NCBI GenBank assembly: GCA_907163375.1
Contig: CAJQUW010003381.1
Span: 434,001-498,000 of the forward strand
Source of the DNA: Prostheceraeus crozeri
Lineage: Eukaryota > Platyhelminthes > Polycladida > Euryleptidae
Reading direction: 5' to 3'
Length of the DNA stretch: 64,000 bases
Shown: one piece after another, positions 42,561 to 56,062 of the stretch
Numbering within the stretch: the stretch's first letter is position 1
Layout: each line of letters begins with the position of its first letter
Position numbers and translations under genes: made by a program
Notes under the pieces: model-generated
Databases searched by the model: none
Seen by the model: only the letters and a program-made list of their open reading frames with translations
Told to the model about the DNA's origin: nothing

Positions 42561-42642
42561 ATATATTACCTTTCAAATGACAACCTAAATCGTCGGCGCG
42601 TAGCGCCAGACGATTTAGGCTGATCATTTGAAAGGTAATATA
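42561..42642. repeat. 82-base near-perfect palindrome
   Basis: Outer arms ATATATTACCTTTCAAATGA/TCATTTGAAAGGTAATATAT are exact. Inner arms CCTAAATCGTC/GACGATTTAGG and a GCGC-GTA-GCGC tip continue the stem, with only short CAA/CTGA and G/CA internal mismatches. The G+C-rich core stands out in AT-rich surroundings. It could be a tiny foldback element with a TA target, or a hairpin RNA locus. Confidence 0.85.
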
Positions 42643-43568
42643 TGCATTGTTACTGAACCGAAAATCTGACATCAAAAATCCAAGATTTTGATCTGCAAAA
42701 GACTCAAATCTATGATAATTTTCTACATAGCCCATACAGCTCAGAACATTGAATATGTAAAGCTTGAGATATCTACGAGTCCAAATTGTGAGCCACAGGA
42801 ATCACTTCAATGTCATTTTCACTGGGAATGCGAAGATTGATGGTGAAATGCTCCTACCTCAATGGCATTACATAGCAAATTTGACGGCCTTAATTATGCA
42901 ATGAAGGCCGTCTAATTTGGATTTGGAGATATCCAATCTCCATGAACGACTTTCATAGAAAAATGACATGTGAAATATCGGCGGACAACCCTTTACTCAG
43001 TAACAATGACATTTTCTATGCAGATGGAAAAATTCACATACTCGTTGGCTAGTTCCACAGTAATTGGGCAAATCTTGCAGGTCACAGACAAATTTGGAAT
43101 CTCCTCGGAAATTATGGTGTCCCCCAAGAATTTAAATTGGTCTATGACCTGCAGGAGTTACCCAAGCGACCTTAAGCTCTGAAATCACGGACGTAGGCTC
43201 CTGGAGGTTCCAATGGTGACATTAGCTTTCACCAACTCGCTCATGTTACTCTAATTAACAGCTAAAATTTGAATTCCACCTTTTTTCAATAATTAGATTC
43301 AGTATCTGATGGAAATGGATTGTCCCGTGTGGGAAAGGAGGCCCGGATAAAATGGGTTAATTTGGTCGCAAAGAAAAAAGACATTGAAGTCAGCGCATAA
43401 GGCAATTTAATTGTGTCTTACAGTCTAAGCAGAAGACATCCAGAAAAAATAATTGCCTTTTTCGCTGCTTTACTAATCGTAACTGTGACGTCGTGAATCC
43501 ATCCGATATTATAAGACAATTTCTGTGACATTTATCTGCTATTTTAGCTGTCTTCAAGACTCTAATTT

Positions 43569-43682
43569 GAAATGCAATTCAAAATGAAAATCAGGGGGAA
43601 ATTAAACAAATTGAACTATTTGTCTCGCTGTTTTATTGCAATTTGTTTAATTCCACCTGATTTTCATTTTGAATTACATTTC
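43569..43682. repeat. Hairpin with ~44-base arms
   Basis: The stretch 43569-43613 pairs with 43639-43682 with only a few mismatches, across a 25-base loop. Both arms include CAATTTGTTTAATT and TGATTTTCATTTTGAATT (or complement). No coding. It is probably a foldback element. Confidence 0.8.
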
Positions 43683-44212
43683 TTCACTTTTATGACAATA
43701 ACGATCCCTTGAGTTATGTGCATAATCTTGGAACAAAAAATTGGGCGCGGCACCATCACCCATGTCTACCCAAGCCTTGGATAGAATACCCAATGAAAAA
43801 CCCAAAACTGAAATGAATGCAGCTACTTACGGAATGACTCAAACAACACTGTCACCCGTCATGCTAATTGATTTACACTTGGTGAAACTCAGCATAAATG
43901 TAATTAAAGATGTAAAATGCAAGTAAATCTTATTTTGGCTCTAGCACAAACCACAGAGCGCAGTCAAACACATATAAAACAGGACTATCCAACTTGATTT
44001 AACCTCATTCAGTATTGCTAAAAATGTAGGCTTTTGATGATAATGATACAGAAGCCAACGGTCTATTGATATTTTTGGAAATGTTTCAATGATCCCGTGT
44101 GATGCATGTGTTAACAGTAGATGCTCTTCTATTATCCAAGAAAAAATTGGAAATGACTGCTTGCATAATTATACGTTGATTTATTCTGTTTTTCCAACTA
44201 TTATAATGTTAT

Positions 44213-44451
44213 GTAACTACCACGAGACTCATCAGTTGTGGGTAGGTTTGAACCAGCGACGTTGGATCTAGAGGACGTGCACAAGGCCACCGGACCATCT
44301 GTTGAGAGCGTAAATTAGCCAGGAAGGCACTGCTTTAACGCAGGTACGTGGAGGGCGGATTGCATTCTGCGTCTGACTTAATGCCGCATCCGAGATTGAG
44401 GCGCTTCACGCATGAGGCCCAACAGGCTGAAACATGTCTCGTGGTGGTTAC
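44213..44451 (-). repeat. TIR-bounded element with tRNA-like promoter boxes (SINE- or MITE-like)
   Basis: The ends are GTAACTACCACGAGAC (44213-44228) and GTCTCGTGGTGGTTAC (44436-44451), inverted with one mismatch. On the minus strand a B box GGTTCAAACC (44245-44254) follows an A-box-like TGGTCCGGTGGCC (44285-44297) at roughly tRNA spacing. No complete tRNA cloverleaf is visible. It may be a tRNA-derived SINE whose ends happen to be complementary, or a MITE that captured a tRNA-like sequence. Confidence 0.4.
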
Positions 44452-47400
44452 ATCTATTGAGATTTGATAAATTTATCAATTGCCAGGTTACTTGTATGAT
44501 ACATTTAATTGTCAAATGTCCGATGTTACAGATGCTAACTACAGTCTCAAACACAGAATTAGATTCATCTGCGCGCGCTTCGGTTTCCTAGAAAGGAAAA
44601 ATTGTATGTAACCTTAATATCGAAATGGCACATCACAGAATTAGACAACTTGCTCCTTCCCGAATGGATAATTCGTGAATCGCTTGCTATTGGAAATGGC
44701 AAGCACTAAGCTGTCAGCAGAGGACACCAGAGCCAGTGAGAGATGCGTGCGTGCTGTGATATCACTTCACACACACCAAAACAAACATCGATACCTGGCT
44801 TCGATTCAATGTATGCACTATTCAGTGGGTAGTGCCGAGAAGAAGATGTGAAATCATCAAGTGAACTAATTTTCGTACGCCTGCTACTTTCTTTATTAAT
44901 GATCGGAAGGGCCAACATTATGTAGAAAACTTGTGCGCAATGATCTGAATTCTTCGAATCTGAAAGAATTTTGGCAATCGAAGCATTTTGCTGGAACTCA
45001 CATTAATTCGCAAGCGACGCACGACTTTTTTCCTATCTCTGTAAGGTATAAAGAATTCCTTTTTGCCCACTTAATAGGTTCCTCTATGTGCTTGCGATTT
45101 CATATTAATCACACTTCTAGCAAATCGTAGCAGATAAACAAAATATCTAATTCTGTGGTCTCGAATGAAGTCGCAAGTGCAATATTGAAATCGCTGATTT
45201 ATTGACATGACATTTGAGGATTACATTTTGAATATCTTAGAAGCAATCCACATCCCTCGTCAGGAGCCGCCCTTGAATACAAAAATCTTTAAAAATGGCT
45301 CCTGATTCACATTTAAAGTATGGTTCAGCTTTTTGCTTTCCACCTGCTCTTTTGCATTTGGTATTGTTGCTTGCTTTATATGCAACTTACTGAGCGGTAT
45401 TTGTTAAAATGCATATTCTAGAATTTTACTTGAACTTGTTAACCCTCCTTTTATTAAAGGCATCTAACGAAACAAAGAATAATTCAATTCACTCAAAGAT
45501 GTTGGATATTCTCTCAGAAAACAGATCAAATGCTGGGATTAATTATCTTCCTTGACAGTTGGACAGAGATTCATTTGCTGCCCTTCCGTTTACCTGTGAC
45601 TTGTCATCGCTCAATCTATTCTCCAGGCACCATCTCCTCCAGACAGCTATCATCCTTCGTTCATGTGCAGTGACTCTCGTCTCTAGAGAATCAAAATTCA
45701 TCTTTTTACACTCAAAACATCAACCGAAAAAAGTGACAAATGAACAAAGTCGAATTTTGGAGACCGCAAGAAAAAACCACAGCGCTAGTTTGGAATCGGG
45801 AATATCAAACAACCTCCATATGCTCAAAGGAATAGCATTTGAGGTCAGGACGCGTTGGTGTCGGAGTAAGTTGCTTGAGGCACTTTTTCATTTCCAGTCA
45901 AGCAGTCGTGAATGTAAACGCAGAGACAAATTTGGAAAACGTGAATGCGTCTGACTTTGAATGAAATATGAATGTATTTTGATGTGTTTGACAAACATAA
46001 ATAATACAACATTGGCCTCCGGAAACCGTAAAGGTTGTCTCCTAATCCTTTCATGTTGAAGATGATTAAGATGCTCTCAATTTAGATTTCTACACAATTC
46101 AAGTGAACCCGTCAAGGAGCGTGAAATTATTGCCAGAAATAAATATTCATCAACAAGACAAGCCGAATCAGAATGAATAAATGATGAGAGTTCTACTAAT
46201 TCCGATAACTTCCACTGGGAAAAACAGAAAACGATGAAATCATATTAGAGAATGTTGATTTAAAGTCAACTAAATAGAGTCTACAAAAAACATTTGCTGA
46301 AGAAACTCTGAAAATAACATGAAATGTACCTGATCAGAATAACTAAAACCTCTAATAAAACGCCACCTCCAATAGATCACCTCATCTGATAAACCGCCAC
46401 CCTGACATGTGCCAAAAAATGCAACTCTGGAAATACTATTTTGAAAACATACGTACGTGTATATGTAAAGTATACAACTACATGTAATAGTTGGTAGCAT
46501 ATAATTAACTAATTGCAATCATTTATTACTGCGCAAGTGATGCGCTATAAAGTCGATTCTGTTTTGTATTGTGTTCACGCCTTCTTCCCTTCGAGTAATT
46601 ATCTGCCAACAAGCAACATCATTATTGCAATCTGTTTCTTTGTGATTTAAGTCACAGTTTACCAGTGGTGCTTTCAACCTTAATTTAGTTACCGGGTAAG
46701 GATATATAAAGGTTGGTTGGTAAAGGGTCAATCGCATATTGAAGCCGATTTTAGTAAAATGTATATTCACCATTTACTGTCTTAATTAAGTTTGCCATGC
46801 AGCGCTATGACAACGCTAAGTTTGCGTTCAAATTTGCTATTCGAGCGATAATAAAGTGCAAGTAAATGGCTTTTATAGCCAACATTTCATCTGATGCCAG
46901 GAATTATCATCAGACTTAGTTCACATCTCTCAACTTCAACGCTGATCCCTATTTACCCTATTTAACACGTAGCCATACAAAGTTAACGAAGACGACGTCA
47001 ACGACGTTATCGAAGATAAAATGCTTTGTAAAATTTTGTTTCTTTTATCATTAAAATGTTCAACTGCAATTTCAATTTAAGAAATGTACTGTATCATCAT
47101 TTAAAACTGAATACTCCAAATTCCTGTCTAATCGGTGAATTTAGAATACATCCAATAAATTTTCATTTTTATAAAGCAGCAATAATTTATTGGATACGAA
47201 TCATTACGAGCGATGAAAGAAGCATGATAAAGGAAGCACACAACGTGATTTATTCAAATATTAAGAAAGTTTTGACCTCTTGAACTCTCTTTTGTAAGCG
47301 GGATATAAGTATATATATTATTATTATTATTTCAAGCCGATACGATAGTAGATACACTTGGTGTTGGCGAATAAAGCAGCTCACAAAACTTAGCCTATCT

Positions 47401-50210
47401 CAATTATGGGATGCACAGGCAATAGTTGATAAGCAATCATATGTAAGATTACAAAAGGCCAATTAGCTAATAATCATAGGGAACAATGAACTTCCTCAGC
47501 AAAAATAGCCACTCTGGGTTGAATTATTTGGAGTTATGCCTTATTCAGGATACCATGATCTAAATATTGATATCGATTATAACTATATTAATATCATATT
47601 AAAGTTTAGAGCATTAAACCACTACTTAGAAGTTGTCACTGGCATTTATGGAGATCAATTGAGGTATGAAGAACGTTGATATAACCTAATGATTCACGAG
47701 TTTGTATTGTATTTTGTATTTTTGTTGAATTTTGTATCATTTCATGATTTAATGTTCAAAATATCAGAAATTGTGACAGGAGCCTGCAACGGCATTATGG
47801 CACTGCGAAAGTGCAACTCAGTTTTACAAGTTGATGAATACGAAGACTCCAAAAGATCTTAAATGTATTGCTAAATTCCTTCCAAGTGGCGACAATCCAC
47901 CAAAGATGGCACAAACTGAAGGACGAAGCACATTTCAGTTTCTGATTATTCTCCTCTCCTTCCTGATCACGATATTTTTGATATTGAAATTGACTGCACG
48001 CCTGAAATGTGCGATGTCTGATGAAATTTCTATAGCTATGTTTTGAAATACGAATGTTATTTGTTCACATGTTTCCTCTATGTTTTCCAATCTATTAATG
48101 ATTTATCTATCTATTTATGACATATTGATTTATTGACCATACACCATACCCTGAGTTAATTTGACAACTATTCGAGGAAATTCACTTCGCATGTTATTTA
48201 GGCTACTTGTCTGAAATTAACTCATGTTATGGCGACGGTTTAAAAAGGCAGTTGTATTGATGCTGAGAGATGTGAACTATAGATGCGCTGATGATTCTTG
48301 ACATTGGATTAAATGACGATCATTCAAGCATCATCACATCTCTCATCTGAACATAGGCTACAACAGACTCCAAATCTAATAATTTTATCTACACTTTGTT
48401 TTTCAAGACAGTGTTTATGCATTATTGCCACTGTGCTAACGTCGAAGGAAAAGTCAATGGTGTATGGAGCAAATCATCTGAAAGCCAAATGACACAATTT
48501 CTCCACCATTTCATCTATAAAGCCATGCCATTCAGAAATGATACGTTCAACATCAAAATTCATGTGAAAAATGAATAAAGCAGTAAATTTTATGTAGGAA
48601 TCACTAGAAAACTGAAGTTGACACCAAATATTCTAGCCACATCGGCTTCTTGAAATTGATGAATATAAATATCTGAAAATTATTTTGGCGAAAAAAGATG
48701 GCGGATTTGTTGCCACTAAAAATACATTTGAGTAATGGGCAGTTTCCGCACTTGATATATTTAAACACTTTGGTATGGAGGTTTTATTTGACGAAATACC
48801 CTAGAAAATTCACTTGACATGTTAATTGCGTCAACTCATATTTCTAAATATTCTTTCAATCTCTCATGATTATCAAAAACTCACATAATTCAACTGAACT
48901 TTTATAAAGTGATGCAGATTAGCGATTGTTGATAGACATCTTATGAAAATAATTGAATTAAATATCGAATTTTGATGCACGAAGGGCGATTAGAAAATGC
49001 AAATAGATTGATGGAAGAATAACAACATTTATTCTATTTCTACAAAGCCATCAACAAATATTCATGGAGTCAATTATAGATCGAAATTATCATGCATCCA
49101 TTCACAAAGAACTGCTTTCATTATTGACTCAACAAGGTTGCCTTGTAATCTATTTATCTCTATTCTAATTCGAATTTCTGATTATAAGTTTCTTTAGAAT
49201 TTCCACCATCAATTAGCCATCTCATTGTGCTATCAGCACGATTTATTCATGCGAAATTTATATTTATCAAGTGGAACCAGCATTTCAGAAATTTTGTCAC
49301 GAACATTTGGAGAATTGAGTTCACATATTTCTTTAGCAGTTATGATGATGGCAAATGAACAGTTTGAACTGCGCTGCTAGACACTGTGAAATTTCTTTAA
49401 TTTCATCATGAAACAAAGTGAATGAAATGGATTTTCTGCATCTCTTGATGCATGAGAATGCTAGTATTTCTATTAACCATTTGATTTAAGATTTCGAGTG
49501 TGACAAAGTTGTGCAACCGTTAAGGTTGTGGTACATCAACATATTTTTCAAATTTGTAGTCATCTTGTCAAAATGCCAATTATTTTTTCCTGGGTCACGT
49601 CAGGGAGAAATTATGCAAAACAAATGGCGCAAATGTTTTTTTGACGATACAGAATCATTTTTGTATCATTTTGTATCATTTATCAAGATTTTAATAATAA
49701 TAATAATAAAGCTGTTATTTCTTGTACCATTGTGAACCATCAGTTTAGGTTTTGTATCATTTAGCGGACCATTTGTAAATTTGATCATTTCCAGTCCCAA
49801 TGCTTGCGGCCTCAGATTGTTTATGTCTTGATACACATTTTTGTAAGAGTGATCTCAATAATACTCAGACTGTTTTTAGAGAGCGCAATTCTATTGAAAA
49901 CAATGCAGCCATATACATGCATATATTTACATATCTAATGTAAATTTAGACACCGTTTACAATGTAGGCGACTTTAACAAACTGGAGTGAATCCAGTTGC
50001 ACCTTTATCCACAGTCTCTGCGTCTAGTTCGTTGATTTCATGAGACCGAACACATGAATCTCGACTAGGTCTACTCATAATATCGCAATAAGGACTAGAC
50101 TTCGATAATAGACATCAAGCTTTCCGAATACTCATGTCATGAAAGAGACGCCTATCAAATGATTCCGATTTTCATAGAGACTATTCAGACTTTATGGCTC
50201 TATGCTAAAA
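44452..50210. other. Nearly 6 kb without a supported gene
   Basis: AT-rich, with only simple repeats (TAT)n near 47315 and (AAT)n near 49690 and TTTGTATCATTT runs near 49650. Frames at 45559-45954 (+) and 47831-48046 (+) have no recognisable motif. A minus-strand stretch near 46375-46475 has acceptor-like and donor-like borders around GTCQGGGLSDE, too weak to call. Confidence 0.45.
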
Positions 50211-51378
50211 AATCACTTTATGGAGGAGGTAGGCTACCCACAAATGAGCTAATCTCCTCAGATAATACTGGGTGCTTAGTTCATCATGGTGTGTAGCACA
50301 AAGAGAAGCGCAAAGTTCGTGTTGTTTTTAATTGCTCTCTTCCCTACCAAGGTGTATGATTGAATTCCATGTTATTTCACGGTCCAGGTTTAACAAATAG
50401 CCTCATAGGAGTCTGATTTCGTTTCAAAGAAGGTTGCTTTGTCTTTTGCGGAGATATTGAAAAAATGTTTTACCAGGTTGAGGTTCCGAAAGAACAGCAT
50501 CACTGCATGCAACTGTTTTGGTATCCTTCTGCCGCGCGAATATGGACTCACTGTGCCTGTATTCGGTGCAGCTTCGTCCCTTAGCTGTGCGAATTATACT
50601 CGCTTCGTCAAATTGTTTTAGAAGGTAGAAATAGCTTTCCAGATTCTGTTGCGCAGACTGTTTTACAGAATTTCTACGTTGATGATGTCTCAAAATCAGC
50701 TGATGACGAAGAGTATTCGATCATATTACTTCATCAAGTTATAGATGCATGTTCGCAAGGTGGCTTCAAATTAACGAGCTTTGTAAGCAATTCTCAAAAG
50801 ATGATTATCGAGTTAGTAGATCAAGACGATCATGCAAGTGATGTTCAGGACCTCCTTGTTGACTATGATAACCGAAATGAAGCGAATCAGTGAGAAAAAA
50901 ATGGAAATTATCAAATGATTAAGTTAAGCTTTAAATTTAGTTCACAAGAACCCGACGCGACGAGGAATTTTGTCTTGTGTATTCATTTTTTTCTATCCTC
51001 TCGGTTTTATCTGCCCCGCAGTTTTACCTACAACGCGAATTTTTCAGGAATTATGTCGTTTGAAAATTGGTTGGATGACGACTTTTCTAAAAACGAAAAA
51101 CTAATATGGGACAGATGGATTGCCGACTTGATGAAGCTGAAAAATTATCAGGTTCTTAGATCTCTGAAAACGAAAGACTTTTTGGATCAAAATGTTCTAT
51201 CCATGTCTTCAGTGACGGACGTGAACTTGGTTATGGAGCTGTGGCGTACGCTAGGTTTGAAAATCAGAAGCAAAGTGCACATTGCTCTACAATTTATGCT
51301 AGATCACGTTTGGCACCAACTAAAAAGATGACAATTCCTAGGTTGGAACTCACAGCAGCTAAACTGGCAATTTCTATA

Positions 51379-53033
51379 GTTTTTACCACCCATGTATCCA
51401 CTAATCCAATCAACTATCAAAATAAGGCAGTCGATTGTCCAAATAGTTCACCCATGTATCAGAATAGAGCACCGAAGTGTCATACTACACCACCCAAGTG
51501 TAAATAAGTTCAGTCAAGTATCAAATAAATGCAATATATGCTTTTTAGTGTTTATTTCTACTAATATCTATGTCAATAGGTTTATGAGGATATTCAAAGC
51601 ATGTTTAATTAATGAATTGCCATGAAAAAGGTGAAATATGATTAGGAGAAATTACTGAATCATTCAGATTTTCAGAGTTATTCGCCGAATATTCATCCAT
51701 CAAGCTATGTTATTTAACTCATCAATTAACATCTATAGTAAAATTTGAGGAAAAAAACATCATCTCATCCAGATCCGATACATATATTGAAAAATCAGGC
51801 CACAAGAAAGCACTGTAGGCCTACTCACATCAAAATGTCAGCTTTTTGAAGACAATCAGGAATATATCTCTGCGAATGAGCAAACCAGTGAGCCGCTTCA
51901 GATGCAGTTATGACACTAACAGCCTGTTCTGCCAGCTGTGTCAATGTAGCCAGACGCATGTCATGTGTTTGAGTCAGCAAGTCTTGCCGCACTTCCTCCA
52001 AACTATTTTTGAGGGACCAGATTCAAGAATGAGGAATAGGGTGGTAAGTACACACATTGATGTTCTGGTCTCAAGTTAGGTCCACCATCCTCGGGACTTC
52101 AGTTTGCACCAGAATGAGATGGTGCATTATCAAAGATGAAAGCCATGGGACCTTCATGATCTCCTGAAATCCTTTCCAGAACTGAGTGGAATCGTGCTTT
52201 GGTCATACCACCCTCGAAGATTTCATGGAACAGCAATCCACGGGTGTGACCGATGGCGAATATGACTATGAAGTTCCTCCCACGTCTCCCGGCAACGACT
52301 CGTACAGCCCTAGATCCTCTGGGTGCTCTACCTCGAGTTCGTCTACTCCACAGATTGATGCCGCATTCATCCATGAATACGAGCTCATTGTTGACTCCAT
52401 TCATCATCAACCATCGCGCATATCACGTTAAATGTTCACGTCTTTCCTTCACTTGCTCATTGTTTCTCTCGGTTACACTGTTTTCGAATTTCTTCCGAGC
52501 AGTCAAGCAACGGCAAAGAGAAGTGACCGAAAGATGAGACTTGTTTGGCAGTCGTAGACGAAGCTCAGCGTTTATTTGGTGCAACGTGTACCCAGGTTTC
52601 TCCTCCACGATGGACACCAGCATAGCTCCGATCTCATAATCCACCTTGTGATGAGTATGTCCACCTCGAGGAACAACAACCTGTCCATCGCGTAAGCGAG
52701 CTCTCCTAATAATTGCATAGGCTGTGCTCGGTTTGATATTTAACTGAGTAGCAAGTTGGAGAAAGTTTTCTCCTCTTTCAGCAGCCTGAAAAAGCCTCTG
52801 CTTATCGTCATCTCTTATTCGCTGCCTCATCATCTCGTTCGTCAGCACAGTTAGACTGGTAATTTGATACTTGACTGCACATGTTGACTCTTGATTGCTT
52901 TATTTTGATACATGACTGCAATTCACAACGATCAGAAGTGTCCTTTCTTGCATTTGACAATTGACTGCACTTATTTGACAAGTGACTGGACTATGTGGAT
53001 ACATGGGTGGAACTCTATCTATGTGGATACATA
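51379..53033 (-). mobile_element. Tc1/mariner-superfamily transposon inserted in BEL/Pao RNase H
   Basis: TA at 51377-51378 and 53034-53035 flank the insert, and removal leaves the host retroelement's RNase H reading frame continuous, which fixes the boundaries. TIRs of about 55 bases share CCACCCATGTATCCAC, TCAAA and GCAGTC.ATTGTC. The right end carries an extra GTATCCACATAG copy outside the main TIR. The transposase is on the minus strand. Confidence 0.88.
51980..52848 (-). pseudogene. Tc1/mariner-type DDE transposase, broken
   Basis: The N-terminal helix-turn-helix region begins MMRQRIRDDDKQRLFQAAER and continues ATQLNIKPSTAYAIIRRARL. One in-frame stop (52423-52425) precedes the catalytic domain: first Asp in VFMDECGINLW, second in FIFDNAPSHSG (about 52115). 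After a frameshift near 52095 LPPYSSFLNLV is readable, where relatives have LPPYSP.LNPIE, so the third acidic residue is not seen. The enzyme would target TA dinucleotides. Three defects make this copy inactive. Confidence 0.82.
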
Positions 53034-54935
53034 TAAAAGGAACTCTCAATTGTGAGCTAGAAACCAAAATCGATAGTTATACTTTCTGGACAGACAGCAC
53101 CATTGTCATGAGATATCTGCATAACACAACTTCTAGATTCTACAGATTCGTCGCAAATCGAATTTCTTATATTCATGAAGGAACTAATTTGTGTCAATGG
53201 CGTCATGTTCCTTCGGAGAACAATCCATCCGACCTCGCAAGCCGAGGACTCGAAATTGAAAAATTCACCAACAACACTGTATGAAGAAACGGACCCTATT
53301 TCCTTTGGAAGTCAGCGAAAGAATGACCTGAAAATATTACAGAATTTAAATATGTTGACGGAGATCCAGAAGTGAAAAAAAGAAGAATATTCAAACATGT
53401 AGCACGAATGCACCAGTAGATACAGTTGAAGTATATAGTTCTTCAGACTGGTGGAAGTTGAAGAGAAAAGTTAGGTGGCATCAGAAAATAAAATAGTGTC
53501 TTATGAAAAAAATTCAACTTCAGCAAACTATTTCGATTAATGACTTGAAGATTTCCGAACATGCTATCTTTTAATATATTCAGCGAACTTGCTTCAGTCG
53601 TGAATTGCAGGCAGTCAGGAATAATGAACATATCTCTAAACTGAGTCCACTCCGTAAATTAAATCCAGTCATTGGTGATGATTGTTTGTTGCGTGTGGGT
53701 GGAAGACTTTCAAGAGCAACAATTTTATGGGAAACTAAGTTTCCTATCATATTACCGAACAATAATCATGTTTGCGAGCTAATAGTTAGACATGTACATT
53801 TGAAGTTAGGTTGTATGGGCAAAGAGATGACAATCGAATGTAAGGCAGAAGTTGTGGATAATCGGCATAAGTAAATTGACTCGAAAAATGACCACACATT
53901 GCATATTTTGCTGCATGTATCATGGAAAGATGGTTGTTTCATTTATGGCAGATCTACCATCTCTTCGATTGAAAGGAGATCAACCACCATTTAAGAACGT
54001 AGGAATTGATTGTTTCGGCCCGTTTCTAGTTAAATGCAGAAAATCTTCCAGGAAAGGATTAGGTGTCATATTTTCGTATCTCGTAAGTCGAGCAATTCAC
54101 ATTGAAATTTCGAATTCTTTGGAGACAGACACCTTTCTCAATTCATTGAGACGTTTCATTGCCAGATGAGGCAACGTTCAGGTAATACGAAGTGACGACG
54201 CCAGGATTTTCGTCGATGCTAATAGGGAATTGCGTCAAGAAATGAAAAAATGGTCAACGATGACCTCATGGAAAGAGGAATCGAATGGAAGTTTCATCCA
54301 CCTTTAGCCTCACATTTCGGTGGAGTGTGGGAGAGAGAGGGATCAGGTCAATTCGTAAAGTAATAAATTGAGAAATATATGCGAGAACAAAATGTGCGTT
54401 TAACGGATGAATCTTTAAGTACTTTGATGTGCGAAGTCAAGTCAATCCTGAACTGTCGACGTTTAACAAAAACTTTGAGCCAAATCATCCAGAGGTTTTG
54501 ACTCCTAGCCATTTATTGCTATTGAAAGCGGAACCAACCTTTCCACCAGGTTTGTTCTCTAAAGATAATATGTGTGTTCAATGTCGTTGGAAACAAGTAC
54601 AATATTTAGCGGACTTGTTTTGGCTGCGGTGGAAACGGGAGTATCTGATGACCCTGCAACACAAACAGAAATGGACAGCAAAAAAGGCCTAATTATTCCG
54701 TGGGCGATCTTGTTCTTCTAATTGAAAATAATTTACCAAGAAGTTGTTCGTTAAAGGGTGAAGTTATCAAGACGGCTGTGGACGATGATGGTCAGGTGCG
54801 GGTAGTTACAGTAAGAACAGTTAATCATACGGTAAAGAAATCAAGAAACCACTACAGAGGCATACCGAATTGCACAGACTTAGTGAGACCAGTCACAAAA
54901 ATTTTTCTGTTACGTTCAATATCTAGCCTGTGATT

Positions 54936-56055
54936 ACAAATATTTACTCATATTTGTGCGGCCGTAGTGTTGTGCTTATGTACTTTTCTCATATTTCTTA
55001 TCTGTGATGATGTGTGTGTGTGTGCTGTCTTCGAAATCTATGACTGTGGATGACTGAGTATTTCTAGGGTGATTGCAAATGTTAAGACGCTATGACCATG
55101 ACTATTGCCTGTCTATGCGCTATACTTACATGTACTTGCTGGCATAGAATCTTCACGACTGCCATCAGTCATCAATGCAATGACTTTTGAATTTTGAAGA
55201 CTGTAGTTGAATGAGCATCAAGAAAATTTGTTGACCATGCACCAGTGTTATGAATTACTTTTTCGTGACAGCCAATGACTAGTCGGTGAGCTATTTTATA
55301 CTTGCATTTGGATTTGCATATTGTATTGATCTTGTATCTTTGTTTCAGAAACCGTCTTCGAGTGGAAGAATACTGTAAACAAGTGTTGTTTTTCCATCGA
55401 ATAGACGCGTGTTCGACAGTCAAAATAGTACATTTTACAAGCTTCATAAAAACGACAAAAGTAATTGCCAAAACAATTGGAGGAAGAACCACCGACTTGA
55501 TTACTAGATAAGTTATCGCCACTCAAAAAACATGCATGTACATGATATGATTGATTGTGATAACTTCATCGAAGTACAAACTGCTAGACTCTCTGTAGAC
55601 AGAGATATCTAATAGAGATGTCTGTTAAAGTATCTTGTCGCATAAAAGCACATGATACATTGAATGTGCATCGATGTGTATTGACAGATGACATATTGGA
55701 AGCTCGTATATGTCAAGCATTTATCATAGTAAAACATTATAAAATCATCTATTGATCTTCACAAGTAATTTTGGACATTTTATGGAATGATAACAACAAT
55801 TTATCAATGTTAAATTTATCATTTACTTAGTTGAATCAAGCATTTAATAGTAATAACAATATGCTATATTTCGAAATGACAGACGCATAACTATTACAAA
55901 TATTCAAGGGAGAAGATAAGAAGTCAACAAGAAGTAGTTTCACTATGAATCATTTGATTGATAAAGTACTTTCAATCGATCGCATTGATGGTCGTCTGAG
56001 GTTCCTGCAATGTGTTGTTTCCAGTGGTAGAAGTCTATGGAGAATGTGCCCACGG
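54936..56055. other. No supported gene; possible BEL/Pao 3' LTR remnant
   Basis: A (TG)n run lies at about 55013-55024. The sequence directly after the pol end could include an LTR but no second copy exists in the window to compare. Confidence 0.35.
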
Positions 56056-56062
56056 TGCTGCA

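Larger units (their letters stand above)
50220..54935 (+). mobile_element. Degenerate BEL/Pao retrotransposon pol region, split by a DNA transposon
   Basis: In plus-strand order: the RT start near 50230-50400 (ELISSDNTGCLVHHGV, KVRVVFNCSLPYQG), VFGAASSLSCANY, and the YVDD active site at 50675-50686. Next come the PLGFICPAVLP connector (about 50990), RNase H (SDGRELGYGAVAYARF near 51215, WTDSTIVMRYL near 53085), and the integrase zinc region (HLKLGCMGKE near 53800). The integrase core follows (GIDCFGPF near 54000, HIEISNSLETDTFLNSLRRF near 54100), then the Pao-type C-terminal domain to 54933. Many stops and frameshifts make it inactive. Gag and the 5' LTR are absent, and a 3' LTR could not be verified. 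Confidence 0.88.

Noticed and set aside
44245-44297. A functional tRNA gene
   Set aside because: A/B-like boxes are present but no complete cloverleaf or anticodon stem can be drawn.
45559-45954. 131-codon plus-strand frame
   Set aside because: No recognisable domain and no supporting signals.
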